Source: Irineochytrium annulatum (lineage: Eukaryota > Chytridiomycota > Chytridiomycetes > Chytridiales > Chytridiaceae). From it: a stretch of DNA of 64,000 nt. Within the stretch, counting starts at the first letter, position 1. Each line of letters opens with the position of its first letter. Of the stretch, positions 19,756-32,213 are shown piece by piece. Below the pieces are notes generated by a model that was not told where the DNA came from, made no database searches, and saw only the letters and a program-made list of their open reading frames with translations. Where the stretch lies: NCBI GenBank assembly GCA_027600665.1, contig JADGJL010000022.1:1-64000 (forward strand). Reading direction: 5' to 3'. Made by a program: the position numbers and the translations under genes.

Positions 19756-21595
19756 ATGGCCATCGGCGATGATGTTCAACGCGTCGTGGGCGAGCTCACG
19801 AAGAACCCCAAACGCTCCATCGCCATCGCCGTCTCGGCCGTCGCTTTCTTTACGATCGTGACCACCCTTGTTCGCCGCGCCAAAGCCAAGGGAAGGAGCA
19901 CGAGGCCACCCAAAGTCTTCGGCTACCCGTTCCTGGGCTCCCCGGCGTTCTTTACCAGGCGCTTCTCGTTCCTCAAGCAGAATCAGAAGAAGTATGGGGA
20001 CTTCTTTATGTTCTCGCTCGCCGGTCACGAGTGCTACTTCATCTCTGGCGACGCAAAGGCCCAGCTGTTCTTTGGCACCTCTGAGGTGAGTATTATTTCA
20101 TCTAACGATGATGCTTGACAAAGCCATACCAGAGGAATTTGTCGCTCTCGAAGGGCTATGAGATCTTGCACGGCGACGTTGGAGTTATGAAGGTTCTCAA
20201 GCAAGAGGAGGACGTCGACGAAGTGCCCGAGACGATGGCCCACTTCTCCAGGAGGTTGGGGACGCTCCTCCGTCCCGACCGCATGAACCGCCTCCTGCCC
20301 GAACTTGTTGGTGATATGCAGCAAGCGATGCAACAGTGGGGCTCATCCGGCACCATGAACCCGTTCGAGAGCTTTTTCGATGTTGGCATCTCGTAGCCGC
20401 TTTTCCTAATGGCGGATACTGACATACTGTCTTTGTATAGATCGTTTTCCAGCTAACGGTGCGCACCGTTGGATGCAATGAGATGGCTGGCGACGAGGTT
20501 GTTCGTAAGAACATGGAGACTTACTTTAATGGAATCGAGTAAGGATCTTTGTCTGAAACTTTACACAGCGGTAAAATTGATGATTTATTTGTTAGAGACG
20601 GCAGCAGCCTTATCAGCACCATGGTCCCCTCCCTCCCGTCTGCGAAGCGCCGCGTGAAGCACGATTGTTCGAAGAAGCTGATGTACCTGATTCTTCAGAT
20701 CATCGACGCGAAGATTGAGAAGGCCGAAGCACGCAAGACTGCGGGCGAGCCCGCTTCAGCCTCAATGGACGGCATCGATACCTTGATTGCTGCCGGGGAC
20801 TCTAAGTATCAGATTTTGTCTTTCCTTGTAGGTGCTATATTTGCCGGCTATCTGAACACGTACGTCTGTCTATACGCGTTGGCTCAGTATCATTTCTAAC
20901 GCTTAACTCTGTAATAGCGGAATGGCCGCCGCCTGGGTTGTCATTTTCCTTCAGACTCAGCGGCAGTGGGTTATGCGAATCATGTCCGAGGTCGAGGCCG
21001 CTGTCAGGAAGCACTCAAACGGATCCCTGCCCAAGACCAGCGACGGCTCGATCGACCTCTCGATTCTCCCCTTCGAGGCTTGGATGAAGGAGATCCCGTC
21101 GCTTGATGCCTGCGTTGCCGAGACCATCCGCATCCAAACTCAAAACCTTACCGCCCTTCGCCGCGTCGTTAACGAGGGGGTGGTCATTGACGGCCACGAA
21201 CTCCCCGTCGGTTCTTTTGTAACTTACTCGCTTTGTGAGTTACTGTGCCAACTCGTTACGGCCTTCGCTGACCACCATGATTAGCCGATATCCATATGGA
21301 CGAGTCCCGCTACAAGGACCCTACCACCTTTGACCCCTCCAGGTGGGAAGGCGCCAACGACGAGCCGGTGCTTAACATGAAGGAGCCGCCCACCTTCCTC
21401 GGATGGGGCGGCGGCCGCCACCCGTGCTTGGGGATGGGCTTCGCGAAGCTGGAGCTGCGGATCATCGTGCTGATGGCCCTCATGAAGTACGACTTCAAGG
21501 TCATCAGCGCCGACAAAGACCCTCGTCCCAACCCGGACGACTTCCTCCGAGCGCGCCCGATGAAGCCGGTTTCCCTGCAGTACTCGAAGCGTTGA
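19756..21595 (+). CDS. Cytochrome P450 monooxygenase (atypical I-helix)
   Basis: This is a heme-thiolate monooxygenase anchored in the ER. Six exons (19756-20085, 20133-20381, 20441-20538, 20596-20859, 20918-21234, 21285-21595) join in phase to 522 aa, the usual length. An N-terminal membrane anchor (SIAIAVSAVAFFTIVTTLV) is followed by RRAKAKG and a Pro-rich hinge (RPPKVFGYPFLGSP). The K-helix ExxR is ETIR in VAETIRIQTQ, the PERF-like region is FDPSRWEG, and the heme loop is FLGWGGGRHPCLGMGFAKLE with the axial Cys. The I-helix reads IFAGYLNTGMAAAWV, so the usual (A/G)Gx(D/E)T(T/S) has Leu-Asn-Thr instead of the acid-Thr pair. This resembles CYP7/CYP8-like and some fungal P450s. The intron at 20382 has a weak GTTGGC donor. 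Substrate is unknown. Confidence 0.93.
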
Positions 21596-21926
21596 GACTA
21601 CCGGAGCGTTTTCTGCGGATTGTCTGCCGTTGTGACGATTTGGAGCCCGGACATATGACTTTGTCTGTCTTGTACTGTATTCTTAAACATTCGTTGGCGT
21701 TCGACATGATTGAGGTTGCGTTTGACTCGACATGGCGCGAAAGAGAATGAAGGAAATGATTTGACGATTTGCACTCATTCCATTACGATCCCAGCAGAAT
21801 GCAGAGCCCTACAACGCAGACCCTTCCTGGTACGTCTGCTACGGGTGCGCTGTATCGGAGCTGCTCTCCCGACGCGGCGTCACGCGGTGGCTCGACGATC
21901 TGACGCCTTCTCCCTGCTTAGAATCA

Positions 21927-23103
21927 ATGAGCCTGATCGAACCCAACGTGGAAGGCGATGCGGTCGCTGCCGCGCCGGTCGGCCCCGTTGGTGGTGCCGT
22001 GCTCTCTCCGGCGCCGGGAATCTTTTCGTGGACCACGAAGATCCAGGGCCAAGCTGCGCGCCAGTTTAGTGCGGTCCAGCAAAGCTTCAAGGAGAAGTTT
22101 GGAACCGCCAAGGACATTACAGAGCTGCCGTTGAAATACCGTGAGCTTGAGGAGGTGAGCGTGAAGCGAAGGGCGTGTGCGAAAGGGTTCGACCTGACAT
22201 GTGGGGACACAGAAAGTTGATAAAATCAAGGCTATGCATGAGACCCTGATCAAGGTGTCAGCCAACTACACGCGGCCCCACTACGACTACGAGCCGCCGT
22301 TCGCGGACTCGGCCTTGGACTTCGCGACGACCATTACGACGAAGAAGGTTATGTACGTGCCATCCAACAACGCGAAGGACGGCGCCATTAAGCTGCCCGC
22401 AGACGGCGCTGATCAGGAGCCGCCGAAGGAGGAGCCCATCACCCCGAGCGCCGTGAGCAGCAGCAGCGCTATGCCGAGGAGTTTGTCGCACGCTTTGGCT
22501 AAGGCCGCCACCGTTGGCGCGGCTGGCATCCCAGCGGAGGATCCCATGGGCAGCGCGTTGAGAAAGTTCTCTTCGGCTCACGAGAGGATCGGGAACGCCA
22601 GGCTGAAGCTGGACGCGGAGGCGTCGACTAAGTTCCACACGCCTTACGTTAATATGCTTCAAATCCAAATCGCTCAGGCCATGGTTTGTATTCCCGTTAA
22701 CCTGATCGAATTGCTTATAATGACGTCGTTTGTTCTTTAGAAGGCGCGCCGTAAGGTGACTTCATCGCGCCTTGCCTACGATGCTGCCCGCGCCAAACTC
22801 AAGGTAAATATCATTTGATCCCGGTTTCTTAGTTAATGTTTGGGTTCACAGGCGTCGAAACCCGAGAGGGAGGAGGCCGCGCGATCCGAGATGGAAGCCG
22901 CCGAGGACGAGTTTGTCGCTGTTGTCGACGACGCGATGGGAAAGATGGCCACCGTCATCGATAACCCTCAGCCTCTCAAGTGCCTTGCGGACCTTGTTTC
23001 GGCGCAGCTTTCGTACTTCAAGACGGCTTGCGAGGTCATGGCCCAGGTTGCCCCGGAGATTGACGAGTTGGCCGTCCTCCAGGAACACGCGCTGCAAAAG
23101 TAG
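21927..23103 (+). CDS. BAR-domain protein, Gvp36-like
   Basis: Four exons (21927-22154, 22213-22683, 22741-22803, 22852-23103) join in phase to 337 aa. The segment GQAARQFSAVQQSFKEKFG, then DITELPLKYRELE, then a helix with HETLIKVSANY followed by YDYEPP resembles the N-terminal half of the yeast Gvp36 BAR domain. Later helices (SALRKFSSAHERIGNARLKLD, KARRKVTSSRLAYDAARAKLK, EMEAAEDEFVAVVDDAM, CLADLVSAQLSYFKTACEVM) complete the banana-shaped BAR fold, interrupted by an about 80-residue low-complexity loop. Gvp36 acts on Golgi and endocytic membranes, and a membrane-curvature role is inferred here. Short introns of 48-58 nt. The gene follows the P450 in the same direction, 331 bp downstream. Confidence 0.85.
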
Positions 23104-23246
23104 ACTCGTGTGCTCCTTTCCCTTCAACGAGCTTCTCCACCCTTTTGATCAAGCGACGTTTCACTATTTACACGAGCAACAGAATATATTACATGAGTGG
23201 TTGGTGGCACATTCAGCGCAGAGGCTTGAAGCCGAAAAAGACGATA

Positions 23247-26200
23247 ATGCGCAAGGCAGTCCTTGATCGAACACTCGCCCGACCTTCAACTTGCCTCAGC
23301 ACACGACGGGTTCATCGACCGACTGCCGGACCTGATGGCCTGGCAATTGCAGCCTCTGATCACGGCTGTGGAATCGGCAATCACGTCGTCAGCCCGGTGA
23401 TCTCTCAAAATCGAGCTTACTCAACGCCGGCAAAAACTGGGAAACCATTCGGAGCGTCGGGCGAAGCTTCCGGAGCCACAAGTAAAGCCACCGCGGCGCC
23501 AGCTCTTTCAAGGCTACCGCCGCACCCGGCGTCAATTTACAGCGAATTCGCACTTGGAGAGATAGAGGCTCGCTACTATGAAACGTCGGCTAAGAAGACA
23601 GAGGCGCCGACTGTCGTTCTCCCTCACACGCTGGATCGTCTTAAATATCAGGCTGCGCTTCAACTGTCTCGCGCGGGGCGAGACACAATTGCGCTCGTGT
23701 GCCCGCATCCAGGAGCGGTAAACAATTCAAATCTTTGCATGTGGACTGATCGGGACTTCAGGTTTTGTATCTCGAGGGCATGGTCAAGCACGTCGCCCAT
23801 GATTTGAATGCCGACGTGTTGTCGCTGGATTTTTTAACACTCGTATCGCTCGGGGCCGGCGCGGAGGGACCCAAAGATCTTGATTCGCCGACAAGGTCTA
23901 AGAAAGTGGACAAAAACGCCTCGACGCCTTTTTTTCCGCAGGTGTTGACCAAAGTCGCTCCTTCGTTTAAGCCGGCACAATATGCCACCCGGTTAAGAGG
24001 TGAAAATGGCGACGTGACTCCGCCTGAAGGGTATGATTGCTTTTCGTTTGTGTTCCTCTTGGCTGAAACATTGCCAGGGACGAGTTTGACGAGGATGAAG
24101 ATCACGAGCATTACTATGATCCGTTCACGCACGATGAGACAACGGACCATCTGCCCGAAAAGGTTTCCTTCAAATTATCATTTCCTTTGCCATTACAAGG
24201 GGCGAAGCAGGGCTATGGCCGACGAAGGGTGGTGACTAAGAGGGCAAGCTTCGAAATATTGGGCAAGGCGTCTGCTTTTGGTGGAAAGTCTGCCGAGTCC
24301 GCGATCATGAAGTTGGACGAGAGAGAGACTTTTTACAGCACCACGACCTTGAGCTCTACCGAGGCGGAGAAGGCTATGTTGACCTTGACGGAGTTTATTC
24401 TGGAGAAGGCGGCGGCTGGAGGCATTTCAGCTTCTAAACGCATCATTTTGACATATCAGGACACGACGGACACACTTGAGTACGGTGGCGCCGTCGGTCT
24501 TGAGCTTTGGAACGGCTTATTAGCCACAATCGAAAAGCTTAGGTACCGCTACCGCGTGTCACATACTTTCGCAATTTGTATTTATGCCAACGTTCTTCTT
24601 ATAGGGTCGAGCACAACCTCTTCGTAGCTCTGGTCGGCATTTGCACTCCAACCATGGTTCACTACCGGCCGCATCAAACCGCGTTTAACTACTACAATCT
24701 TTTTACGCAAATGATCAAGGACGCCAGCGGACCAAAGGCTGCCATCAGTGCTGCATTAAGCCAAAAGAAATTTTCTGTCGAGTTATGGAAGCACAATGAG
24801 ATCTTTCGATCGGTACTTGATTTGTCGAAGAATGTCGACAAGCTTGAAGTTCTCCCGCCGACGACGGCATTGCTGCAAGTGGGCATGTGTCCGGAGGGGG
24901 ACCTTAAGTGTCAAGATGAAAAATTCCTGCTGGCTGCCGAACACTATGCGACATTTTTGAAGGAAATGAAAGCTGATGCCGCAGCTCGCTTGCGCCAAAT
25001 GAAGTGCGTGTCGGTTGTTCGAGAGTGTCTTGCGCGTGGCGCCCGGACCCGGTGTTCGGAGGTGGAGGGCCTATTAAAGGCAAGAGAGTATGACGAAACG
25101 CAACAGTTGACGACCGGCGCCGAGGATGGCATTTGGACACAAGCGACGGTTAAACTTATTGTGACGATGGCGTTGGGATTCCGATTTGCTTCGCTGGGTG
25201 GAGACAATGGGAATGGCACGGTCGAGTTGAACGAACGCCACTTCAAAGAGGCGTTTAAGATGTTGAATATCACAGAATACCGGAATGGTCGCCGTGAAGC
25301 GGAGGTGATGGACAAGTATGAAGTCTTTGATGACGAGGAGCCGACGGAGGATCTGCCCGACAGTGATCCCGACATTGTTCCAGCCAGTTCTTCATCGTCC
25401 GCCATACGCCCTGGCCCGAGCTCGCCGAAAAAAGCTGAAGCGTCCACGTCAAACACCCCTGCGGTCGGTCCGCCAGACAACACGGACGGGAAGGAGTCAG
25501 CCGAGACTGCTTTAAAGAATTTAAAGAAGTCGCTTGCGCGAACCGGAAAGCTTACCTCGTACGAGCTTAAATTGCTCGGCAGCGTTGTGTCGCCAGGTTT
25601 GGATCAAAACTCCCTGCCTCGTTGATAACGTTGTGAACCTTAATAGGAAATATTAACGTGTCTTTCTCCGACCTTGTACTTCCTCCGTCGACAAAGCTGA
25701 TGCTGCAAACACTGGTTTCCCTCCCTTTGCTCCGACCCGAACACTTCACATCCGGCGTGTTGTCGAAACACTCGATTAACGGTGTTCTTCTGTTCGGTCC
25801 GCCGGGTAAGGAGATGTTAGGCTGATGCTTCTGATCTTAATGAAAAGGAACTGGCAAGACAATGTTGGCTAAAGCCGTTGCAAAATCTTCGGGTGCGAAG
25901 TTTCTCAATGTCGCCCTCAGTGACATCTTTGATAAGTATGTCGGTGAAGGCGAAAAGAATGTGAAGGCTGTTTTCCAGCTGGCGAGAAAACTGTCGCCTT
26001 GTGTTGTGTTTTTAGACGAAGTCGACGCGCTCTTTGCTGCTAGGTCTTCTGAATCCACATCCTCTCGGCGCGAGATTATTAACGAGGTACGTTCTGCCGT
26101 TGTCATCCGTTTTACGTATTCGTAATCTTCATTTTCCCTTGTTCTCCTTTGTCTAGTTTATGGCGGAATGGTTAGTCACTTTTTCATTTGTCAGTTTTAA

Positions 26201-26864
26201 CCAAAGTGAAGGGATGGCGTTGCTAGCGCGAATGACGGTATTATAGTGATGGGCGCCACAAATAGACCTTTTGATTTAGACGATGCCATCCTTCGGAGGA
26301 TGCCGCGCAGGGTTCTCGGTACGCACTATTGCTCCGGACGATGACTTTTAACCACTCTCAGTGGATTTGCCGACCGAGGCTCAACGGCTTCAAATATTGG
26401 AGGCACATTTACAAGACGAATCTCTTGATTCATCTGTTTCTCTCGCCGCCATTGCCGCACGCACCCGTCTATATTCTGGCAGCGATTTGAAGAATGTTTC
26501 TGTAGCCGCAGCATTAGCTGCTGTGAAGGAGGCAGTCGTAAGGGAACATTTGGCGAACCAAGGGCCTGAGCAGCAGCTTACGACGGAGGAGGTGCTGGCA
26601 AAGGCGGAAACGATCGATCAATGGTCCTCTTTTGTAGAGCAGCCATTAAAGACGGCTTCAGCAATGCCTGCGGATAAGCCTTCGAAGAGGACTTTAAATT
26701 TTACGCACTTCGAGGTGGCATTGAAGGAAGTTCCTCCTAGCGTAACGGAAGAAATGCAGACTTTGGTTGAGCTTCGGAAGTGGAATGATAAGTTTGGGGA
26801 GGGTAGCGTTGGGAAGAGCAAGAAAAAGGGATGGGGATTTGACATCGGAGAAACACCTCCGTGA
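23247..26864 (+). CDS. Large mitochondrial-type AAA ATPase (Msp1/spastin class)
   Basis: Nine exons (23247-23717, 23762-24030, 24078-24542, 24605-25596, 25647-25805, 25848-26086, 26157-26170, 26212-26318, 26362-26864) join in phase to 1072 aa. The start [14 protein letters not shown] begins a basic, Ser/Arg-rich leader ending NRAYSTP, typical of a mitochondrial presequence. The C-terminal third is one AAA module: GPPGTGKT (Walker A), [14 protein letters not shown] (pore/arginine region), [10 protein letters not shown] (Walker B), [22 protein letters not shown] (sensor 1 and arginine finger), and a GSDLKNV helix. MPRR-type endings are seen in Msp1/ATAD1-like and related meiotic-clade ATPases. 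The middle 600 residues are unassigned. Similar about 1000-aa mitochondrial AAA proteins occur in fungi; the client is unknown. Exon 7 is a 14-nt microexon. Confidence 0.9.
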
Positions 26865-26920
26865 CTTCAATGTTATATTTAGTTGCATGCTACTAGAGCG
26901 GTCATTTTACATTTTAATCT

Positions 26921-29578
26921 TCACTGCGCCTTCTTCGCTCCCGCGTCCATATTGAATCGAACTCCTCCTAAACCAAGTCCCGGTCCCAGGTTAAGACCGG
27001 CTGGCGTGTTTGGTGTCTTCGCAACAGTCGCCGGAGTAGGCGGCGCACTGCCAGGCCCACTCTTCTCCGCAAACTTCGCCTCCGGCCTGCGCCTTTCCCG
27101 CCCTCCCACCTCCTCGTCGAGAAATCGAGATCTCGCCGGGCCATCTCGCACGGTGTCGGTCAGTTCAATAGCTCTACCGCCAAGGGACAGCAATCCAAGA
27201 TAACCTCCGCTTGTCACTGAAACAATGTAGGCGAACAGCGCCAAAGTCAAGAAGGCGTTGTTCCGGTTCTGTTGACATTTAGCTGAAGCCAAAGCAGCAA
27301 AGGTGCAAGCCTTACCGGGAAAACCTCGAAAACAGCTTTCCGATAAATAACGCAGTAACGCGGCGGATTCCGGGAACGTTGTTTGATTTGAATCGATCGA
27401 GCTGCGTCCGGTAAGGTCTCAACGTCGACGTAATACCGCTGGGTAAACGGGGCGTTGCTAACTGTCGCATTTGACGTTGACGAACTGGTGGAGGTCGCTC
27501 CAAAAGCCAGGCCGCCAAGAGATGATCCCAGCGAGAAGGAAGAGCCTCCACCGAGCGAACTACCGAAGGACGTCGTTGTACTAGCAGCTGGGGCGGTAGC
27601 GTTACGCGGCATTCTCTCATCAAGAAAGCGACAAAACAGATGCATAACGATTTCGGCATCCGACGGTAGGCGGTCCTTCTTCCCCGTGATGCCGCCGTCT
27701 CCATAACCTCCATCGGCCGAGCCACCCAAGTGATCGTCATTCAGTCGCCCCTCGCCAGACCGTGACTCGTGTGCCACAGGACCTGATCCTTCCGGCTTCG
27801 ACTTGGAAGACGCAAAAAAATTTAAAGGCGAGCTTAGCATCGAGCTTTTGGAGACCGTGCTTCCACTCCAATTATAGTTCGCAAGACCGCCGCCTTTCGA
27901 TAAAACTGTGATGGGACCGTGAACGGAGGTTTTTTTCGTTTTGGCACTGCAAATTACCTCGTATTCTCTCGACAATATCGGCTCGAGAATATTGGCTTGA
28001 AAAGGTAAGATAATGTTCGAGTTTTAGGCGCTCTTGCACAACTGGATCTTGACCCTTTTGCTGCTGCAAATCATATAATGTGCTCGGTGGCGCTTTCGGC
28101 TGGCTATTGAAGAGGGAGCTTTGAGCACCCTGTCCGAACATAGAGGTACTTGCTCGGGACCCGCTAAAAACCCCGCCGCCCAATGTGCTTCCAAATGGCT
28201 GTGTTGAAACACCCAATTTCGTAGTCGAGTTCGTAAGAGGCAAGCCAGCGTTCCAGGTGGCGTTCGCACACGTTAAGTGCTCACACCCGCACCCCTTTAA
28301 CGCAGCGTCCGAGGCATCTATCCTCTGTACCAGCGGCTTCACTACCTTCTCGGCGAGCCACTGCAATGCGAAAGATTAGTCACGAAAAGCTCGTCTAAAC
28401 CTCACCCAGCGAATCTTGTCTGTCCAACCATCAATGTACGGCTCAAGATTTAAGTCGTTCAATACGGTCTGAGGGTCTTTAATTACAAAAGCCCCCTCCA
28501 CTCTTTCCTTGATTGCGCGCTTGCCGGTAGAAGATGACATGGATGCCGTTTGGAATCGTCCAACGTTCGCGATAGGCATCTGCTGGGCGCCATGCCTTGC
28601 TCCCGGTGAATATAAAGCCAAAGGGCTCGATTGCGGCGTAAACAGCGACGCCGGCTCTTTTGCATGTAAGTTAAGTGTTCCTATACACGGGTCGAAATAA
28701 AACCTGAGTGCTGGCTAAGCGGCGTATCGGACTCCTTCATCAGTTCGCTGAGAGCCCTTTGATCTCGAATGGGCGAGCCGACGACTAGGGAACAAACGTG
28801 AGATCGTGGAAGACTCTTTTCTGTATTCTCACATGGAGAATTAGTAAGATGAGCCCCGTAAAAGTTCTGCAACGGTGAACTTCTGGCTTGAGGGGTTCTC
28901 GGGACGGATCGTGTGGACTGCTGGCTCGGCAAAAGAATTCCCGAGGCAAACGAGCCATCAGCATTCCGAGAAGACGCTGAGTGGGTGAGAGCTCGGCTGG
29001 GTCGCGGAGGATTAACCGGCGTGCACGGCTCAGATTTTCCTGATGGCCATGAGTGATCTAAACGCAACCGGCAACGAACCTTTAAGATCCATCCCAGATG
29101 GAATACTATATGCTAACGGAGATCTATCACTCCCGAGCAATTTGATTAAGCATAACGCTATGTTGAGCACAAATATACACAAGAACACGATCGCTAAGCC
29201 AATTCAGAAGAAGTTCCGAGCTTTGGAAGCAAAACTCACCTGCGACGAAAAGGACGTGTTCCACTGGCTTTAAATAGCTGATGCTTATTCTAGGGATAAT
29301 GAGAAGAACGGAACGCGACGCGCCAATAACCTTCTAAAAACTAAGATAAATACGCAGCAAACAAAGCATGCGCAAATGTTGAGGAATAGCTTCTTCCCAT
29401 CAAACGAAGTAAACGATTTTCCTCTCCGAAGGTCTTCGTCTGTTTTAAAGGAAGGAGCCTCCCATTCCCCGGTAAAGGCGTCCTCTTTCACGACGTTCTT
29501 CAGTTTTGAGGATGACGACGGCCGCTGAGGGGACGGTCGCGCGTACGGCTGGCGTTGCAACAACGGCGAGTAGGACAT
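26921..29578 (-). CDS. TMEM209-like nuclear envelope protein
   Basis: Eight exons (29578-29331, 29289-29240, 29193-29131, 29057-28704, 28656-28406, 28360-27958, 27905-27316, 27268-26921) join in phase to 768 aa. Two transmembrane helices near the N-terminus (LFLNICACFVCCVFILVF and IVFLCIFVLNIALCLIKLL) flank a short PVEHVLF loop. A long Ser-rich linker follows. The C-terminal domain contains YSPGARHGAQQ, LEPYIDGWTDKIRWWLAEKVVKPLVQRID, IVMHLFCRFLDERMP, RSRNPPRYCVIYRKAVFEVFP, NNAFLTLALFAYIV and SGGYLGLLSLGG. This follows the 'cytochrome b561, N-terminal'/TMEM209 family. Human TMEM209 sits at the nuclear envelope. Exon 3 uses a GTGATA donor, chosen because it joins the two frames. Its 3' end faces the AAA gene, 56 bp away. 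Confidence 0.83.
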
Positions 29579-29648
29579 CGCGCACGTCCGATATAGCTAT
29601 TTGTCAAACTTCGGCCCCACATCATCGAAGCTATCACTGCTCACATCA

Positions 29649-31103
29649 ATGTCTCAGTCAGCGTCCGAGATCGTGTCGCGCTTCCAGGCGTACCTGCGCA
29701 TCAAGACGGTTCATCCGAACCCCGATTACAAGGGATGCTGCGAGTTTCTCTTGAAGCTGGCAAAGAGGTTCAACATTCCCGCGACAGTCTTCGAGCCCGT
29801 CCCGAACAAGCCGTTTGTGATCATGACGATTGAGGGGAAGCAAAAGGAGCTCGCTAGTCTCATGCTTTATTCACACACAGATGAAAGTATCCTTTTTTTC
29901 GTCGCCGCGTCCCTCGAGAGAACTCCTCTTTCCTGTTGTAACTCCCTAGTAGGTCGTCCCTGTCTTTGAGGACCAGTGGAAATGCGAACCATTTTCCGCT
30001 GATATTGTTGATGGAAATATTTATGCGCGCGGCACACAAGACATGAAATGCGTGGGCATGGCGTACCTGGAGGCGTTGAACATCCTGCTCTCGGTGGAAT
30101 CTTGGAAGCCGGAGCGAACGATCCACGTCGTCTTCGGGCCCGACGAGGAAATTGGCGGCGAGGAGGGCGTGCGTCACTGGGTGGACATGCAGCATTTCAG
30201 AGACCTCGGTGTCGGCTTCGTTCTAGACGAGGGTATTTCGTGCCCCGGGAACGCCTTGCGCGTATTCTATGCCGAGCGGTCTCCGTGGTGGGTTTGGATT
30301 AAGGCTACGGGGAACGTTGGACACGGGTCGCAATTCATCACGGATCCTGCGCCCGCAAAGTTGGTGAGCTTGGCTGCTGGCATGTCATCATTTACCGTTG
30401 TCAGATTCGTGTGTTGAACAAGTTTTTGATGTGGCGCGATGTTCAAGAAAACCTGTTTAAGTTCGGCACCAAGTCGGACGGATCGAAGCGCAAATTGGAT
30501 TTGGGCGATGTGACTACCGTGAACCTGACCATGTTGAAAGCCGGTGTGCAATTCAACGTTGTGCCGGGAGAGGCTTGGGGCGGCTTGGACATTCGCGTCT
30601 CCCCTTGGGTTGATCTGAAAGGCTTTGAGGGGATGATAGCAGATTGGTGCAACGAGGAAGACGGAGTAATGTCTTCGCGATGTGATCGTTTTGCCAAATC
30701 TGACGCCAATTGTCAACCACTTCCCCGTACTAGGTTACGTACTCCTTCGCTCAAAAGTTCGACTCCAGCAACTTCACGGACATTTCGGACTCGAACCCGT
30801 GGTTTGTGGCCCTTAAGGAGGTAGCGGCGGAGCACAAGTGCGAGATTCTGCCCGAAGTGTTTCCTGCTGCGACCGATTCGCGATTTATCCGTAAACTCAA
30901 CATTCCGGCGTTGGGCATTAGTTACCTGAAGAACCTAGAGCCTTTGTTGCATCAGCACAATGAGTACATTCCCGTGAACCTTTTTTTGGAATCAATTCCT
31001 TTTTATAAAGACGTGAGTGTCACCTCTTCTTACGCTTATCGCTTTTGCTGCTGGACGCATATTAACATCTCCGTAGCTCATTAGAAAGCTGGCGGACCTG
31101 TAG
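29649..31103 (+). CDS. ACY1: Aminoacylase-1 (M20 metallopeptidase)
   Basis: It deacylates N-acyl-L-amino acids in the cytosol using two zinc ions. Five exons, all phase 0 (29649-29882, 29953-30363, 30405-30665, 30734-31012, 31077-31103), give 403 aa, close to the 408 aa of human ACY1. Zinc and catalytic residues are visible: SHTD-VVP (His and Asp), YARGTQDMKC (bridging Asp), PDEEIGGEEG (catalytic Glu pair), LDEGI (Asp), and HQHNEYIP (C-terminal His). NVGHGSQF marks the dimerisation/lid domain. The first intron (29883-29952) begins GA rather than GT: no GT or GC donor allows the SHTD|VVPVFE junction to be formed in phase. It is convergent with the fluoride exporter, 63 bp apart. Confidence 0.93.
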
Positions 31104-31166
31104 GAACGCCTTTTCTTGGCCTTTCTCGATAGTCAAACATCGTGTATGACGACATTCCATCTATTC

Positions 31167-32213
31167 TCATATGTGGAAGGCAATCAGTAATAGAATTTGT
31201 GCTGCTGCTATTGACGCGAAAGCATAGACACACGCGTTTCGGAATGAATGGCTGCGAAGTTCTACAACGAAAGTAGACACAGTCGTTAAACATCCGCAGA
31301 ACCCATCCATCATTGCACCCATGAAATCACTAGTTAGCGGGCCCACGTTGCGTTGCCGCACATTATAGCATACGCCTATGACGAACGACCCTACTACATT
31401 AGCTAAGCGCAATTAGCAATTTGACAGCGAGTGGACGTTATCACCTAAGAAAGTTCCAAGCGGGAACCAGCCAAATCTAGAGTTGAGCCGTGACAAGAAG
31501 AATCTTGAGAGTGTTCCGACCGGTGCAAAGAGACAAGCGAATAAAATTTCTCTCGCAGGCCAGCCCGTTCCCACAATCACGACGGAAAGCGAAAGTAAGC
31601 AGCACCAGACAACGAATCCGAGCAACACAAGCATCTTATCGTTGTTCCCGACGTTAGTTCCATGCCAGCTCGACTTCAATACTATTTCGCTTTTGCTGGC
31701 ATTGCCCGACGGAGAAAACTCCCTTGCTATTCCCGTGAAGAAAATGAATGCCCCCATTGATCCCGTCAATGTGACAGCGAAAGCACTAAGCCCATTGACG
31801 ATGTCGCCTCCCACGCCCCTGTCCACTTGGGTGTAATTAAAGAACTCGATGTACATTGCATGCGCCCATGAGCTGAATGTGGTAATGGACCCGCAGAGGC
31901 CCGTCGCCAGTCCGACGTGCAGCGGATAATACCATCTGATCATGGAGGCCTTGTTTACATCTACAATCCCCATGATGCCGCTCCCGACGAAGTTCGCGTA
32001 AAACAGCGGCGATATGTACTGGCCCTCAAATTGCAATTGGAGCAGACCGATTCTAATGAGGGTGCCGGCAATGGATGCGAGGAACAGAGCGGACGTGATC
32101 GCGGGCAAATATACGGGCACTTGCAAAACTGTGACTTCGGTTTCGTCCAAGGCTGAGGGAACTGCGCTGGCGGGCTCTGCCTGCGCCGCTCCGTGCTGGT
32201 CAGGTTCGGTCAT
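31167..32213 (-). CDS. FEX1: Fluoride exporter, FEX type (two CrcB/Fluc domains)
   Basis: This plasma-membrane fluoride channel protects against fluoride. Two exons (32213-31445, 31402-31167) join in phase to 334 aa. Domain 1 contains ALFLASIAGTLIRIGLL, FYANFVGSGIMGIV and GLCGSITTFSSW. Domain 2 contains LFACLFAPVGTLSRFFL, FPLGTFLG-ANVVGSFVIGV (across the intron) and GFCGCLTTVSTFVVEL. The Asn-x-x-Gly and G-x-C-G-x-(L/I)-TT-(F/V)-S motifs in both halves are the Fluc pore and sodium-site signatures, and the fused double domain is the eukaryotic FEX form. An about 45-residue hydrophilic N-terminus precedes it. The start at 32213 is the first ATG. It is divergent from the ENT transporter, about 85 bp between starts. 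Confidence 0.95.
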
